Of a DNA stretch of 64,000 bases, positions 9,697 to 18,701 are shown piece after piece. The stretch comes from Promethearchaeota archaeon (GTDB taxonomy: Archaea; Asgardarchaeota; Lokiarchaeia; Sigynarchaeales; SOKP01): positions 1 to 64,000 of the forward strand of contig WJIN01000143.1 of the NCBI GenBank assembly GCA_014730295.1. Reading direction: 5' to 3'. The notes beneath the pieces were generated by a model that was not told where the DNA came from, searched no databases, and saw nothing but the letters and a program-made list of their open reading frames with translations. The position numbers and the translations under genes are program-made. Numbering within the stretch: position 1 is the stretch's first letter; every line of letters starts with the position of its first letter.

Positions 9697-10416
9697 ATGG
9701 TAAACATTACTGTCTTAGTTGATGATTTAGATGGAGCCGTGGATGATTTCGCCCTTTCTTATGGATTTGCGGCATTAATCGAGTTAAATAATGCAAAGGT
9801 ATTGTTCGACACTGGAACAAAGGCAGACCCATTAGTAAAAAATTTACATCTTAAGGGATATGATGCTCAAGACTTAGATGCGGTAATATTAAGTCATAAT
9901 CATTATGATCATACAAATGGATTACCCTTGCTTCTAAAAAATAATACTGAACTTCCAGTATATGTACATAAAGATTGGGATAAAGAAATACGTTTTAAGG
10001 GGCATCACATACCCATAAAAAATAAAAAAGTGATAAATGCGGGCAGAAATTTAGATGAAATTAGCCCGAATCTATTTCTAACGGATAGTTTTTACTCCTC
10101 TGATTATGGAGGTGTATTTGAACATGCTTGCTATATAAAAACAAATCAGCACCTAATTCTACTATGTGGATGCTGTCATCCTGGACTAAACAAATTCCTG
10201 CAGAACAGAGAGAACCTAAATTTATCCAAAGAATTTCCCCTTACCATATTAGGGGGTCTTCATGGATTTAGCTTTACAGATCAAGAAGCAATGAATTTAT
10301 CCCCGAAAATTAGAAATATCGTTCTATTTCATTGTACTTCTAAGATTAAAACCTTCCAAAAACAATTCAAAGAAAGATGCTCCATTGGAAAAGTTGGGAA
10401 AATTTACGAGTTATAA
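9697..10416 (+). CDS. MBL-fold metallo-hydrolase, dihydropterin-type family
   Basis: A 239-residue metallo-beta-lactamase-fold protein. The metal motif SHNHYDHTNG (HxHxDH) is at about residues 66-75. CGCCHPG near residue 158 and the later GGLHGF and LFHCTS provide the remaining ligands. This arrangement resembles the family containing the methanopterin-pathway enzyme 7,8-dihydropterin-6-methyl-4-(ribofuranosyl)aminobenzene 5'-phosphate synthase. Many members are uncharacterised, so the exact substrate is open. It is cytoplasmic, without a signal peptide. It is the last intact gene before the decayed insertion sequence. Confidence 0.75.
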   Translation: MVNITVLVDDLDGAVDDFALSYGFAALIELNNAKVLFDTGTKADPLVKNLHLKGYDAQDLDAVILSHNHYDHTNGLPLLLKNNTELPVYVHKDWDKEIRFKGHHIPIKNKKVINAGRNLDEISPNLFLTDSFYSSDYGGVFEHACYIKTNQHLILLCGCCHPGLNKFLQNRENLNLSKEFPLTILGGLHGFSFTDQEAMNLSPKIRNIVLFHCTSKIKTFQKQFKERCSIGKVGKIYEL

Positions 10417-10571
10417 GTCAAATTATATATATTGTTTTCCATATCTCTTTTTCTAATTGATTTACCCATAATTAATAAGGCAGTTTTTCTAATATAAGAT
10501 GGTATGATATAGTAATCATTTACCATAACGGGTGAATAACAAATGGAATAAAATGCTAATGATTTAACAGA

Positions 10572-10864
10572 ATAATATCTCAAAATCCACCTTTACCAAA
10601 TAATTATTCAGGAGATTGCTTTGCGTGTAAAAATCCATCGGGGTTAAATCTAAAATTCTGGTATCCTAATGGATTAGTCTTTACCAAATATCGCATTCCC
10701 TCAAAGTATCGTGGATTTCAAGGTCTTGGTTATGGGGGCATAATCGCGACACTGCTTGATGAAGTGTCTGCTTGGACAATATGTGCGAATTTAAAAAGAT
10801 TAGGAGTAACTCAACATTTCTCTTTATACTACCTTAAACCAATTTACCGTTTTTTAGGCAGAAA
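10572..10864 (+). pseudogene. 5' remnant of a PaaI-like hotdog thioesterase
   Basis: There is no long ATG-initiated ORF here, but the frame from about 10575 translates to a clear hotdog thioesterase N-terminal half: GDCFACKNPSGLNLKFW, then YGGIIATLLDEVSAW. The second motif is the helix that follows the HGG turn in PaaI/YbaW-like acyl-CoA thioesterases. The frame has lost its start (TAA and TGA at about 10557-10562) and ends at the IS200-type hairpin. A possible C-terminal remnant lies beyond the transposase at 11386-11517. The gene appears to have been disrupted by the element. Confidence 0.7.
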
Positions 10865-10865
10865 G

Positions 10866-10885
10866 CCACGTCCTTTAGGGCGTGG
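10866..10885 (+). repeat. IS200/IS605-type end hairpin
   Basis: An 8-base-pair stem (CCACGTCC with GGGCGTGG, one T-G pair) closes a TTTA loop. This CACG-TTTA-CGTG hairpin is the familiar subterminal palindrome recognised by Y1 transposases at IS200/IS605 ends. It lies about 70 bases before the transposase start and marks the left boundary of the element. Confidence 0.75.
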
Positions 10886-10957
10886 ATGAATGCATTTAAA
10901 AATCACTAAACTCAAACAGTTTTATCCTTTATATCCTCTCGAATTGATCAAAATATG

Positions 10958-11385
10958 ATGGAATATCGAAAAGATGCTCATAGGGTCTATTCTCTCATGG
11001 TTCACTTAATTTTTGGAGTAAAATCCCGTCAACCCGCGTTTATATTATAGAGGGGATTGGTATTATTGAAGCTCTAAAAACAAAAATTATTGAACTATCA
11101 GAGAACTTTGAGGTAAAAGTGGTGGAAATCGAATGCGGTATGGATCACGTTCATTTATTGATCTCTGCAAAGCCCATGTTAGATATTCCGAAGTATATAA
11201 ATACAATTAAGGGGCATTCTTCTCGTTTCCTAAGAAAAGAATATAAATCGTTCTTACAAAATAAATTATGGGGCGCTCATTTTTGGAGTCCCCGTTATTT
11301 TATTTCTTCTACGGGAAATGTATCTCTTGATGTTCTGAACCAATATATTGAGAATCAACGGAGGAAGATTGCTCTTGAACGTTAA
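10958..11385 (+). pseudogene. tnpA: Frameshifted IS200-type Y1 transposase TnpA
   Basis: The reading frame at 10958 starts MEYRKDAHRVYSLMVHL, the standard IS200 TnpA N-terminus, and hits TAG after about 32 codons. The rest of the protein continues in another frame: FEVKVVEIECGMDHVHLLIS contains the HUH motif (HVH). FWSPRYFISSTG follows, and then YIENQRRK with the catalytic Tyr. A shift of one base around 11040-11050 separates the two parts. An ORF beginning with GTG at 11119 covers only the C-terminal two thirds. TnpA would cut and join single-stranded DNA at the element ends; this copy is probably inactive. Confidence 0.8.
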
Positions 11386-11517
11386 TCGAATAGTACTTGG
11401 ACTTTACCCAATAAAGAGATGCTAGCTAATTTGTTTAGAACTTCTAAAGTGGAAGTGGAGCAAATATTGAGTTATTTTTTTGATCCTATTGAAGAATATC
11501 TTCTTGCTTCCAAATAA
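11386..11517 (+). pseudogene. Possible 3' remnant of the disrupted thioesterase
   Basis: Directly after the transposase stop, in the same frame, 43 sense codons run to TAA. They read STWTLPNKEMLANLF, then VEQILSYFFDPIEEYL. A final strand with a T/S-x-T start followed by an acidic helical tail resembles the C-terminal end of PaaI-like thioesterases. About 30-40 residues of the hotdog core would be missing between this and the 5' remnant. The identification is tentative. Confidence 0.35.
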
Positions 11518-11628
11518 TTTCTGTATAAGAAGCATATCAATTTCAAGTAACGTAAAGGAAAAAATAAAGAGATAATATACTCCGTAGTGGGGTTTATTTG
11601 AAATTTAACTGGAGATTTAAATGCATCG

Positions 11629-12072
11629 CTAATAATCAAGAGTTACATCTACATTTATCCCATCTCGAACGGCTTGAGTGACGATACAATAGTCTTCAAA
11701 CATCTTACGACATCTATCAGCTCGTTTTCTCATCTCAGGGGTATCTATTTTTGGCTTAATAACCACATCTATATTTAACACCCGCCAAAAGCCTTTTTCA
11801 TTTCTCCCAACCGTGACTTCCGCTTTAGCATCGAGATCTTCCACCGTAAACTCTTTCTTTTTTAAGCAGAAGATAAAGCTTGCGCTTAAACAACCCAGAA
11901 TTGCCGTTCCTAACATTCTTGAGGGATTAGGGCCCCACATCTCTACTTCTTTATCATGGGTTTCGTCAATATAGCAATCTTCTACTTTAATCTCACCAAG
12001 TTCACACTTAAAGATCATTTGATCTTCTAATTTTAGACCAACTTGAATTTGTTTTTTCTCTGAATCTGACAT
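11629..12072 (-). CDS. OsmC/Ohr-family protein
   Basis: OsmC-family proteins are thiol peroxidases that reduce organic hydroperoxides in the cytoplasm. The 147-residue length fits. The two conserved Cys regions are visible: LGCLSASFIFC at about residues 60-70 and FEDYCIVTQAV near residue 127. NPSRMLGTAILGC is the helix carrying the first active-site Cys. An extra Cys after the first one is present. The gene is monocistronic, reading toward the decayed insertion sequence. Reductive defence against peroxides fits a cell meeting some oxygen. Confidence 0.85.
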   Translation of the reverse strand: MSDSEKKQIQVGLKLEDQMIFKCELGEIKVEDCYIDETHDKEVEMWGPNPSRMLGTAILGCLSASFIFCLKKKEFTVEDLDAKAEVTVGRNEKGFWRVLNIDVVIKPKIDTPEMRKRADRCRKMFEDYCIVTQAVRDGINVDVTLDY

Positions 12073-12231
12073 TTTGATTTCTTTATATTGATTTTTAATA
12101 ATAATGGCAAATAAGAATTTTTTAATATTTAGATAATAAAAAATTAATCTTGGCTTTATTCCATAATATATATATGGAACAGTATTTATTATGGCTTTTA
12201 TTAGAATTTAAATGCTGGTGATTAAAAGAGG

Positions 12232-12822
12232 CTAACTTTCTTCAATATTTTTGAGCTTATAATGTCGCACCAAATGAAAAAATAAGAAAGGAAAATAGAA
12301 AAAGAGAACATAGTAATATTCCCAGGTGAATAGTGAAATGATAAGGAGCATAGCAAAAAAAAGAACTATCTCACTGAATAAGAGAATTTTACTTTTGTAA
12401 TACTTAAAATCGAAGAACGAAGATTTCACCTTGTATTGGGATAAATATTTATCTAAATTTTCTTCCTCATCTTTAGAGATTAGAAATCTTAAGCCAATTG
12501 TTTTTTTTGGAAAATAAAAAAGATTCGTACCCCAATCAAAAGTATCGATGATAACATGAAGTAAGTAGGCAAATCCCGCGATAATTAACCCTAACCAATT
12601 GAAAATAATTCCAAAGATGACAATAATTATACTGGGAATAAGTGAATGGGTTATGAGATTTCTATGATTTCTATCACGGGCATATTGAGAGAAAAACACA
12701 TCAAAATCGCATATAAAAGAGGCAATAATAATCAAGCTATATTCAAGAGCAATAAGGTTTAAATAATAAGTAGAAATTGAAGCAATGATAACACCTAAAG
12801 CATAATGTGAATTGATGTGCAA
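12232..12822 (-). CDS. Membrane-bound YdjM/DUF457-like metal-dependent hydrolase
   Basis: A 196-residue membrane protein of the family annotated as LexA-binding, inner-membrane-associated putative hydrolase. Conserved polar residues sit at membrane edges: INSHYALG at the N-terminus, DFDVFF, RNLITHS and HVIIDTFDWGT, which together supply the His/Asp set of the family. Four or five transmembrane segments are evident. Biochemical activity of this family is poorly defined. It starts one base after the end of the upstream kinase gene on the same strand, so the two are probably co-transcribed. Confidence 0.75.
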   Translation of the reverse strand: MHINSHYALGVIIASISTYYLNLIALEYSLIIIASFICDFDVFFSQYARDRNHRNLITHSLIPSIIIVIFGIIFNWLGLIIAGFAYLLHVIIDTFDWGTNLFYFPKKTIGLRFLISKDEEENLDKYLSQYKVKSSFFDFKYYKSKILLFSEIVLFFAMLLIISLFTWEYYYVLFFYFPFLFFHLVRHYKLKNIEES

Positions 12823-12823
12823 T

Positions 12824-13789
12824 TTAATTCGACCTCTTGATTATATTACCTTCATTTATTCTTTCTTGAACTTTCGATAAAGATTGAAACCCCTTCACTC
12901 CTTTCTTTTCTACGTCAAATGATGCAGCTGAAGAGGCATAATATGCTGCATCTTTAATTGCACTCCATGATTTATCTGATTTAAGGAATTCATATAATAA
13001 TATGGCTAAATAGACATCTCCAGCACCGGTTTCATCTATTACGTGGCGGGGTTGAAAAGCTGGAATAGTTACTATATTTTTATCCTTTTTAGCAATGAGA
13101 GATCCTTTTTCTCCCAGAGTCATAATTGAGACACAATCGAATTGTTTGAAATATTCCATAATCTCGCCCCAGTTTTGCATTCCAGAGATAATTTTCATCT
13201 CTTCTTCAGAACCTTTAATAATAAGATGATTTCCTAACAATTCTATAATTCTTATCAATTCATTAATCAAGTTTTCGTCTCTTGTGAGTTGTATTTTCCC
13301 TCTTCGGTTTATTTTTCTTATAAATCCCTGCACATCAATACCATAATAAATATTGGGCAATTTTTCTTTAATGTTTTTCACAAAATTATACGGGATTTCA
13401 TTACATATCGGCACAAAGCATACCGCTTCTGGAGGATCCTCAAAAAAAGAACTGGGGATATCATCAAATTTTAGATCAGGACATCTCGATTTCAGTTTTA
13501 ATTTTCTTGAGTGATTGATATATTTCAAGACAAATCTCGTGGGTTTATCTTCGACCAATTTTAGACCGTTGAGGTCGATATCATTCTTTTTTAGCGGTGA
13601 AAAAATAAAATCTCTATATAATGATTCGTTAAAAGTGGAAATAATGCCGATTTCGACATCTTGATTGTACTCTCTTAGAGAAAGGGAACAATATGAGACC
13701 GACCCCCCAAGAGAAGGATCGGTTTTTTTTCCTAATTTGAAGACCGTGTCAATTGCTATGTGTCCAATAAAGACTATCTTTGGGGTCAA
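12824..13789 (-). CDS. PfkB-family carbohydrate/nucleoside kinase
   Basis: This ATP-dependent kinase should phosphorylate a sugar or nucleoside. The N-terminus has FIGHIAIDTV and LGGSVSYCSLSL (substrate-binding glycines). The C-terminal PfkB signature 2 is DETGAGDVYLAILLYEFL, containing the catalytic Asp and anion hole, with DE instead of DT. Length, 321 residues, is usual. The start is TTG at 13789, supported by AGGTGAG nine bases upstream and by the family N-terminus beginning directly with KIVFIG. It heads a two-gene operon with the membrane hydrolase. The substrate cannot be predicted. Confidence 0.85.
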   Translation of the reverse strand: MTPKIVFIGHIAIDTVFKLGKKTDPSLGGSVSYCSLSLREYNQDVEIGIISTFNESLYRDFIFSPLKKNDIDLNGLKLVEDKPTRFVLKYINHSRKLKLKSRCPDLKFDDIPSSFFEDPPEAVCFVPICNEIPYNFVKNIKEKLPNIYYGIDVQGFIRKINRRGKIQLTRDENLINELIRIIELLGNHLIIKGSEEEMKIISGMQNWGEIMEYFKQFDCVSIMTLGEKGSLIAKKDKNIVTIPAFQPRHVIDETGAGDVYLAILLYEFLKSDKSWSAIKDAAYYASSAASFDVEKKGVKGFQSLSKVQERINEGNIIKRSN

Positions 13790-13797
13790 AAAAATAA

Positions 13798-13805
13798 ACT
13801 CACCT
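13798..13805 (-). promoter_or_regulatory. Shine-Dalgarno site deciding the TTG start of the PfkB gene
   Basis: Read on the minus strand, TAGGTGAG ends about nine bases before the TTG at 13789. It is the only good ribosome-binding match near any possible start of this gene. Confidence 0.5.
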
Positions 13806-13905
13806 ATTTTTCTAAATGAATCATTTCAAATAAATTTAAAAAAGGAAATATTATAATTTAAGTCCACACAATCCAAAAATTTAAAATTGTATAACCAAGA
13901 ATTAT

Positions 13906-14964
13906 CTATGAATTTCTTAATTGATCTATAATTGAATCTTTTTCTTTCAATTCTAATTTTAACTTATTAATTTTTTTCTGCAAATCTTCGACTAAGTCTG
14001 AGACGGGACCTGACGAAGAAGGGGATTGAACTTGCTGATTTAATTTTTTCCGCAAATTAGTAATAGTTTGATCTTTTTTTTGAATTTCTTGGTTTAGTTC
14101 ATTTACCTTTTGCTGTAAGTTTTGAGTTTGAGAATTTATTATGTTTTGATTATTTAGTTGACTCTGAAATTGGTTGATTTCTTGTCTAAGTCGTTCATTT
14201 TCTTCCCTTAGAGCAATTATTTCTTCTGAGTCTTCAATAGGGGCGCTCCCTCCTTGTCCTGACCTACTCTTGAGATTTTCGTTTTCATTTTTAAGTCTAT
14301 CTGCTAGATTTTTGTATTTATTTAATTCAGATTGCAGATCTTGACATAGAATCTCAAGTGTTGGAGAAGCTGTTCCAGGAGATCCCTCTGGAATAGTCTT
14401 CCCTCCACCAGCTTCTAAATCTACTATTTTGGATTCTAAATTTTGTTTTTCCTCTTGAAGGGTACTCACATTAGACTCGATTAAGTTTATTTTATCAATC
14501 AGTTTCTGAATGTGAGATTTTTTCTTCGATAATTCAGATTGGAGATCCTCAATTAATGTGGCATTTATATCAGGTGCTTGTTGGGGAGCCGCTTCTAATT
14601 CATTTATTTGAAGTTGTAGCTTATTTATCTGATTATCTTTATTATTTAATTGATCACCTTTAAGAGAAAGCTGACGGTTTAAATTCTCTATCTGAGTTTC
14701 CAGATTTTCTATCCGGGCGTCATATTTTTCTGCTAGCTCATTCTTTTCTCGTTTTAGCTTTTCTTTTTCGTCTGCGGATTTTTTAATGAAATCTTCGGAT
14801 TTCTGTATTAATTCTACGTTCTTTTCGATTTTTTTTCTTAAAACTTCATTTTCTTTTTCAAGTTTATCTAATTTATCTAAGGTTTCTCCAATTGCGGAAG
14901 GATTTTCCATTTCCTCCGAAACTTTCCTCCTAAATTGTGAAAGAAAATCTTCTTCTTCTGACAT
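13906..14964 (-). CDS. Long coiled-coil protein
   Basis: This 352-residue protein is almost entirely heptad-like coiled coil, interrupted by short Gly/Pro/Ser linkers (GGGKTIPEGSPG, SGQGGSAP, PSSSGPVSD). The repeated motif VEDLQKKINKLK-like / IEDLQSELSKKK / CQDLQSELNKYK suggests internal repeats of one segment. There is no ATPase head, membrane segment or signal peptide, so it is not an SMC or Rad50. A structural or scaffold role is the only inference. The gene stands alone with AT-rich gaps on both sides. Confidence 0.65.
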   Translation of the reverse strand: MSEEEDFLSQFRRKVSEEMENPSAIGETLDKLDKLEKENEVLRKKIEKNVELIQKSEDFIKKSADEKEKLKREKNELAEKYDARIENLETQIENLNRQLSLKGDQLNNKDNQINKLQLQINELEAAPQQAPDINATLIEDLQSELSKKKSHIQKLIDKINLIESNVSTLQEEKQNLESKIVDLEAGGGKTIPEGSPGTASPTLEILCQDLQSELNKYKNLADRLKNENENLKSRSGQGGSAPIEDSEEIIALREENERLRQEINQFQSQLNNQNIINSQTQNLQQKVNELNQEIQKKDQTITNLRKKLNQQVQSPSSSGPVSDLVEDLQKKINKLKLELKEKDSIIDQLRNS

Positions 14965-15216
14965 TTGTATTTATCTTATAAGGTAATTGGTAATAAAATA
15001 ATCATAAATCATTTGATCAGTTCTCAAAGTGATTTACTAGATAATTTTAATATTTTTAGTTTTATCGTAATTATAATTATGGTTTTTTACATAAAAAAGT
15101 TTTAAGGATTTTCAATTCGATCTTGGTTTTACTAAAAAGCTCTTTTAACTTTAGTATGTATAATAAAGTTCTAAATTGAAAATTAAATATAAATTAAAAA
15201 AACCTTCAATAATTGA

Positions 15217-16122
15217 TTATTCTTTTAGAACGATGCCCGAGAAGTATCCTACTGAATAATCACACGGACCCGATCCACCCATCTTCTCATAACTCGTATA
15301 ATATGCAAGGCTTTTACTGCGAGTAGCCCCTAATTTTTTGCATGTGAGCATTAAAGTAGTTATGGTTTGCGGTCCGCATACGCTTGTTTTTTGAGCATTT
15401 TCTAATGTTTTCCTAACATCAAATTCAACAAACGCGTCAATTACTGCTTGGTCTCGCTGTTTCATCTCTTCGAGGTCTTGGTGAGGATTGGAAGGATTGT
15501 GAGGCTGTTTATGGGTCATGTCTGAAGAGGCAATTATAACAATATCTTTATCCATTTGTTTTATAGATGAGGCTAAGTCTGTTGCAATTTTATCAAGTCT
15601 ATTAAAGTCTTTAGTAGTTAATTTGATAGGGATCATTTTCACTTCCTTCTCTTTAGCACAATATTTTATAAAAGGTAATTGGACTTCTATGTTATGTTCT
15701 CTTCCAAAAGGAAATCCTATAAATGCTGAATCATCAGCGATAATTGTGTCACTATTTGAAAGAATAAGATCTGCCATTTCTGAATCGATTTCTAATTCCC
15801 CGATGGGTGTATCCCACACACCCTTATTCATTAAAGCAATCTTATTATAGCCTACATGGTCTGTTCCTAGGATAATAACGGTATCGGGAATCTTCTCTTC
15901 AAATATATTAAGATATGTCCAAGCTGCGGCGGGAGCTGAATAGTCATATCCTGCATGTGGAGCTGTCCCTCCGATAATGGTTCGTTTCTCTTCACTTTTC
16001 AAATCGGGCAATCTTCCCGGACCAAAAGTTTCATTCTTAAACGCATCTTCAATCTTCCGAATAAGACTTGACTTATTTCCAGGATAAAATTGTCCTGCAA
16101 CAGCAGTCCTTCTTCTTGACAT
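15217..16122 (-). CDS. MEMO1-family protein (AmmeMemoRadiSam system protein B)
   Basis: A 301-residue protein of the MEMO family, found in most archaea and in eukaryotes. Diagnostic segments are AGQFYPG near the N-terminus, PHAGYDYSAPAAAWTY, ILGTDHVGYNK, EHNIEVQLPFI, ASSDMTHK and SVCGPQTITTLM. The His of PHAGY, the His of GTDH and the Cys of SVCGP correspond to the metal-binding residues of human MEMO1. In prokaryotes the gene often accompanies a radical-SAM and an AMMECR1 gene; neither is adjacent here. The reaction is unknown. The gene is divergent from endA across about 135 bases. Confidence 0.9.
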   Translation of the reverse strand: MSRRRTAVAGQFYPGNKSSLIRKIEDAFKNETFGPGRLPDLKSEEKRTIIGGTAPHAGYDYSAPAAAWTYLNIFEEKIPDTVIILGTDHVGYNKIALMNKGVWDTPIGELEIDSEMADLILSNSDTIIADDSAFIGFPFGREHNIEVQLPFIKYCAKEKEVKMIPIKLTTKDFNRLDKIATDLASSIKQMDKDIVIIASSDMTHKQPHNPSNPHQDLEEMKQRDQAVIDAFVEFDVRKTLENAQKTSVCGPQTITTLMLTCKKLGATRSKSLAYYTSYEKMGGSGPCDYSVGYFSGIVLKE

Positions 16123-16257
16123 TTTTGATCATTTATTAAGATTCATTGTATACTATTTCAATTAAAGATATAAGCATTTAAATAGATAACACTTCATTTT
16201 TCTAAGAAATCTACTTTAGGAATAATAATAATAAATTATCAAACCTTATTACATCTA

Positions 16258-16860
16258 ATGAGTGAGCATGAAGCAGAGGAAATTTCTCTTGACGAGATTG
16301 AAGAGGAGGATATTCCTGAGAAGATCCCCACAAAATTGATTAATTCCAGAGTTATCGTATTCAATCCGCTGTATGCGTCTTATTTGTATGTGAAAGAAAA
16401 GTTTTTTGGAGCTCCCTTAGGTATTAGCAAACCCCGCTTAGAATATTTTTCCAAACCTTCCGAGTTATCACTTCTAGAAGCATATTATCTCCTTAAAGCG
16501 GGGCGAATTAGCATATATGACGTAGAGAATGAAAAAGAACTCAATACTGACGATTTCTACAAAAGAGCATGTGAGATTCATAAAAAATTTGAAGAAAAGT
16601 TCATTATTTACGAAGATCTCAGGGAAAAAGGATATATACCCCGTCCTGGATTGAAATTTGGCGCGGATTTTGTTGTCTACAAAAAGGGACCTGGATTAGA
16701 ACATTCTCCTTTCATAGTTCATGCCCTCCCTCACGATTCAAACATTAGTGCTATTGAAATAGTGCGCGCAGGTAGATTAGCCACCTCAGTGAGAAAAAAA
16801 TTTGTAATTGCTAACCCGGATAAAAAGAGCTATTACTTTTTCGAATGGTTTAAACCCTAA
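16258..16860 (+). CDS. endA: tRNA-splicing endonuclease
   Basis: EndA cuts introns from pre-tRNA (and pre-rRNA) at bulge-helix-bulge sites. The catalytic triad is readable: Tyr141 at the end of GLKFGADFVVY, His149 in LEHSPFIVH, and Lys180 in RLATSVRKK. Length of 200 residues fits the homotetrameric alpha4 type, with an acidic N-terminal extension of about 25 residues. The ATG at 16258 follows an AT-rich leader without a clear Shine-Dalgarno site. This is one of the clearest archaeal markers in the window. Confidence 0.93.
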   Translation: MSEHEAEEISLDEIEEEDIPEKIPTKLINSRVIVFNPLYASYLYVKEKFFGAPLGISKPRLEYFSKPSELSLLEAYYLLKAGRISIYDVENEKELNTDDFYKRACEIHKKFEEKFIIYEDLREKGYIPRPGLKFGADFVVYKKGPGLEHSPFIVHALPHDSNISAIEIVRAGRLATSVRKKFVIANPDKKSYYFFEWFKP

Positions 16861-16953
16861 AAGAGAGAATTTGCTTGGTCTTTAGAATTAATGGGTAGAA
16901 AATAAGAGAACCAAAAAGGAAGATTTTCTGTTTCTGATAGGAGGGAAGAAAGA

Positions 16954-17592
16954 TTAAGAATATCTTAATACCCTTAATAAATCACCGATATCGTGAATAC
17001 GATCTGCCAATTCTTCCAAGATCTTAATGCTGTCCCGTATTCGTAAAAGTAATCGAATATCAATCTCTTTATTGTTGTATAAATAATCGAGAAATTCCCG
17101 GAACACTAAATCAATATCATTTTCAAGTTCATGGATAGTTGTGGTGTTCTGAAATACCTCTTGGGGATTATCACGAAGATTCTTAATGGCGAGCTTCAGT
17201 ACATTTGTCATCTCTAAGATAGAGTTAATCATTTTATGGTAAGAGTTGGTCATATCTTCATTAAATTCTTCAAGAGCGTCGATTTTCGAAAGAATGTCAA
17301 CAAATTCCAACGCAGCATTAATTACATTATCCATACGTAAGATAAGGGTCATATAATCTCCTAAACCTTGAGCGCTAGCTTCGGAAAACTCCTTAATTAA
17401 TCTAATTTTAATATTGTCGGCATCCTCTTCGAGCAATTGCAATTTACTCATTCGTTTTTTCAAGCTTTTTTTACTCGCCTTTTTTCCTTCTTGCCAATCG
17501 GTATAATATACGCCCATATCGCTAACAACTTGGTACAAGATTCGTGAATGCTCTATTAACAAGCTGGTGATTTCATCTATAGTACTTGCCAT
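16954..17592 (-). CDS. DUF47 (PhoU-like) helical protein
   Basis: An all-helical, 212-residue protein of the DUF47 family, related to PhoU. Conserved acidic positions include EEDADNIKIRL and IHELENDIDLVFREFLDYLYN, with IKILEELADRIHDIGDLLRVL at the C-terminus. These acidic clusters bind metal in PhoU-like folds. DUF47 genes usually sit beside a Pit phosphate transporter and modulate uptake. Here the neighbour, divergently transcribed across about 120 bases, is a VIT1-like metal transporter instead, so a link to metal transport is conceivable. Confidence 0.85.
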   Translation of the reverse strand: MASTIDEITSLLIEHSRILYQVVSDMGVYYTDWQEGKKASKKSLKKRMSKLQLLEEDADNIKIRLIKEFSEASAQGLGDYMTLILRMDNVINAALEFVDILSKIDALEEFNEDMTNSYHKMINSILEMTNVLKLAIKNLRDNPQEVFQNTTTIHELENDIDLVFREFLDYLYNNKEIDIRLLLRIRDSIKILEELADRIHDIGDLLRVLRYS

Positions 17593-17714
17593 TTTCTTCT
17601 CAACTATTATAATGTTGTATTTAGTATAATAAAATCAAAAGAACTAAATAAAAATATGTTTTTAAAGATTTTTGCATTATGTTATATGCTTTAAATTAAA
17701 ACACCTCAAATTGG

Positions 17715-18464
17715 GTGGGTTTAGTACCCTCGATGATGGAAAAATACAAAACCTATTTGAAAATAACGAATGTAGGCGCAATAGCTCGGCGATATTTTGT
17801 TAATAATTTTTATGATGGAATGCTAACCATTCTTGGCAGTTTACTGGGCTTTCTTACGTATATTCTCACCGGAACTCCTACCGTAGAGAGCCATATCATA
17901 ATTCTCGCCGGAATCGGCACCTCGATCAGTATGTTTATCTCGGGATTTTCAGGATCCTATCTCTCAGAAAAAGCCGAACGGAGAAAAATTCAAAATGAAA
18001 TCGAGCGCGCGATGGGACGGTTTAGGGAAGAAGAAGGCAGAAGAATTGAACAACAAGTAGATGTGAAGGAAATTGAGAAAGCTATGCTTCGAGAAATTCC
18101 CAATAATAATCCCCCCACGTTAAGAAAGAAAATTTTACAAAAAAAAAGGGAAAAAGTAAAAACATTGTATGAAAAGGCGGAAAGTTTCGCAAATAAAATT
18201 GTCTCTACTGTGAATGGGGGCGCTCCGTTTTTAGGCGGTTTAGTTCCTTTGTTTCCGTTCTTTTTTGTTCCTCAAGCTGGGTTGATAACCTTTATCATTT
18301 CATTTACCATAATTATCGTGTTTATCATCTTATTGGGAGTTTTTTTGGGAGTGATCTCAAAAGGATCAATCATCAAGAATGTCATTCAAATGATCGCAGC
18401 TTTTATTATTACTTTTCTTGTCACGATGCCTATCCTCTTATTCACTCCAAGCGGGGGACCATAA
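17715..18464 (+). CDS. VIT1/CCC1-family membrane transporter
   Basis: A membrane protein of the iron/manganese transporter family. An N-terminal pair of transmembrane segments (DGMLTILGSLLGFLTYILTG and HIIILAGIGTSISMFISGFSG) is followed by SGSYLSEKAERRKIQNEIER. A cytoplasmic acidic helical domain runs over about residues 85-150, and three further membrane helices end the protein. The order TM1-2, metal-binding loop, TM3-5 matches VIT1. GTG 17715 and ATG 17733 are both possible starts. VIT1 transporters remove cytosolic Fe2+ or Mn2+ in eukaryotes; direction here is unknown. Confidence 0.75.
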   Translation: MGLVPSMMEKYKTYLKITNVGAIARRYFVNNFYDGMLTILGSLLGFLTYILTGTPTVESHIIILAGIGTSISMFISGFSGSYLSEKAERRKIQNEIERAMGRFREEEGRRIEQQVDVKEIEKAMLREIPNNNPPTLRKKILQKKREKVKTLYEKAESFANKIVSTVNGGAPFLGGLVPLFPFFFVPQAGLITFIISFTIIIVFIILLGVFLGVISKGSIIKNVIQMIAAFIITFLVTMPILLFTPSGGP

Positions 18465-18701
18465 CAAAAGTTCCATTCCATAGGAATAATAAATGGGATT
18501 ATGGCGTCTAAATTGTGGTTTTTGAGTAAAAATTTTTCCCAAAAATTTCTCTATTTAAATTCTGTATCTATTATTCTTTTAGCCTTTTCAATTACACAGA
18601 AAGATTTTCTCACAATTGTGGAAACTATTAAAAATGCTGTTTTTTATATATTTACTAACATTTCAAATTGAATGTTAAATAATAATAGAGTTGAATAAAA
18701 A

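Larger units (their letters stand above)
10866..11385 (+). mobile_element. Decayed IS200-type insertion sequence
   Basis: The element comprises the left hairpin and a frameshifted Y1 transposase, with no TnpB-like gene. I could not find a matching right-end hairpin, so the right boundary is set at the transposase stop. Flanking sequence looks like the two ends of one thioesterase gene with the middle missing, suggesting insertion followed by deletion. The real end could lie up to base 11520. Confidence 0.65.

Noticed and set aside
13906..14964. SMC/Rad50-like ATPase
   Set aside because: There is no Walker A, Walker B or signature motif; only the coiled coil is present.
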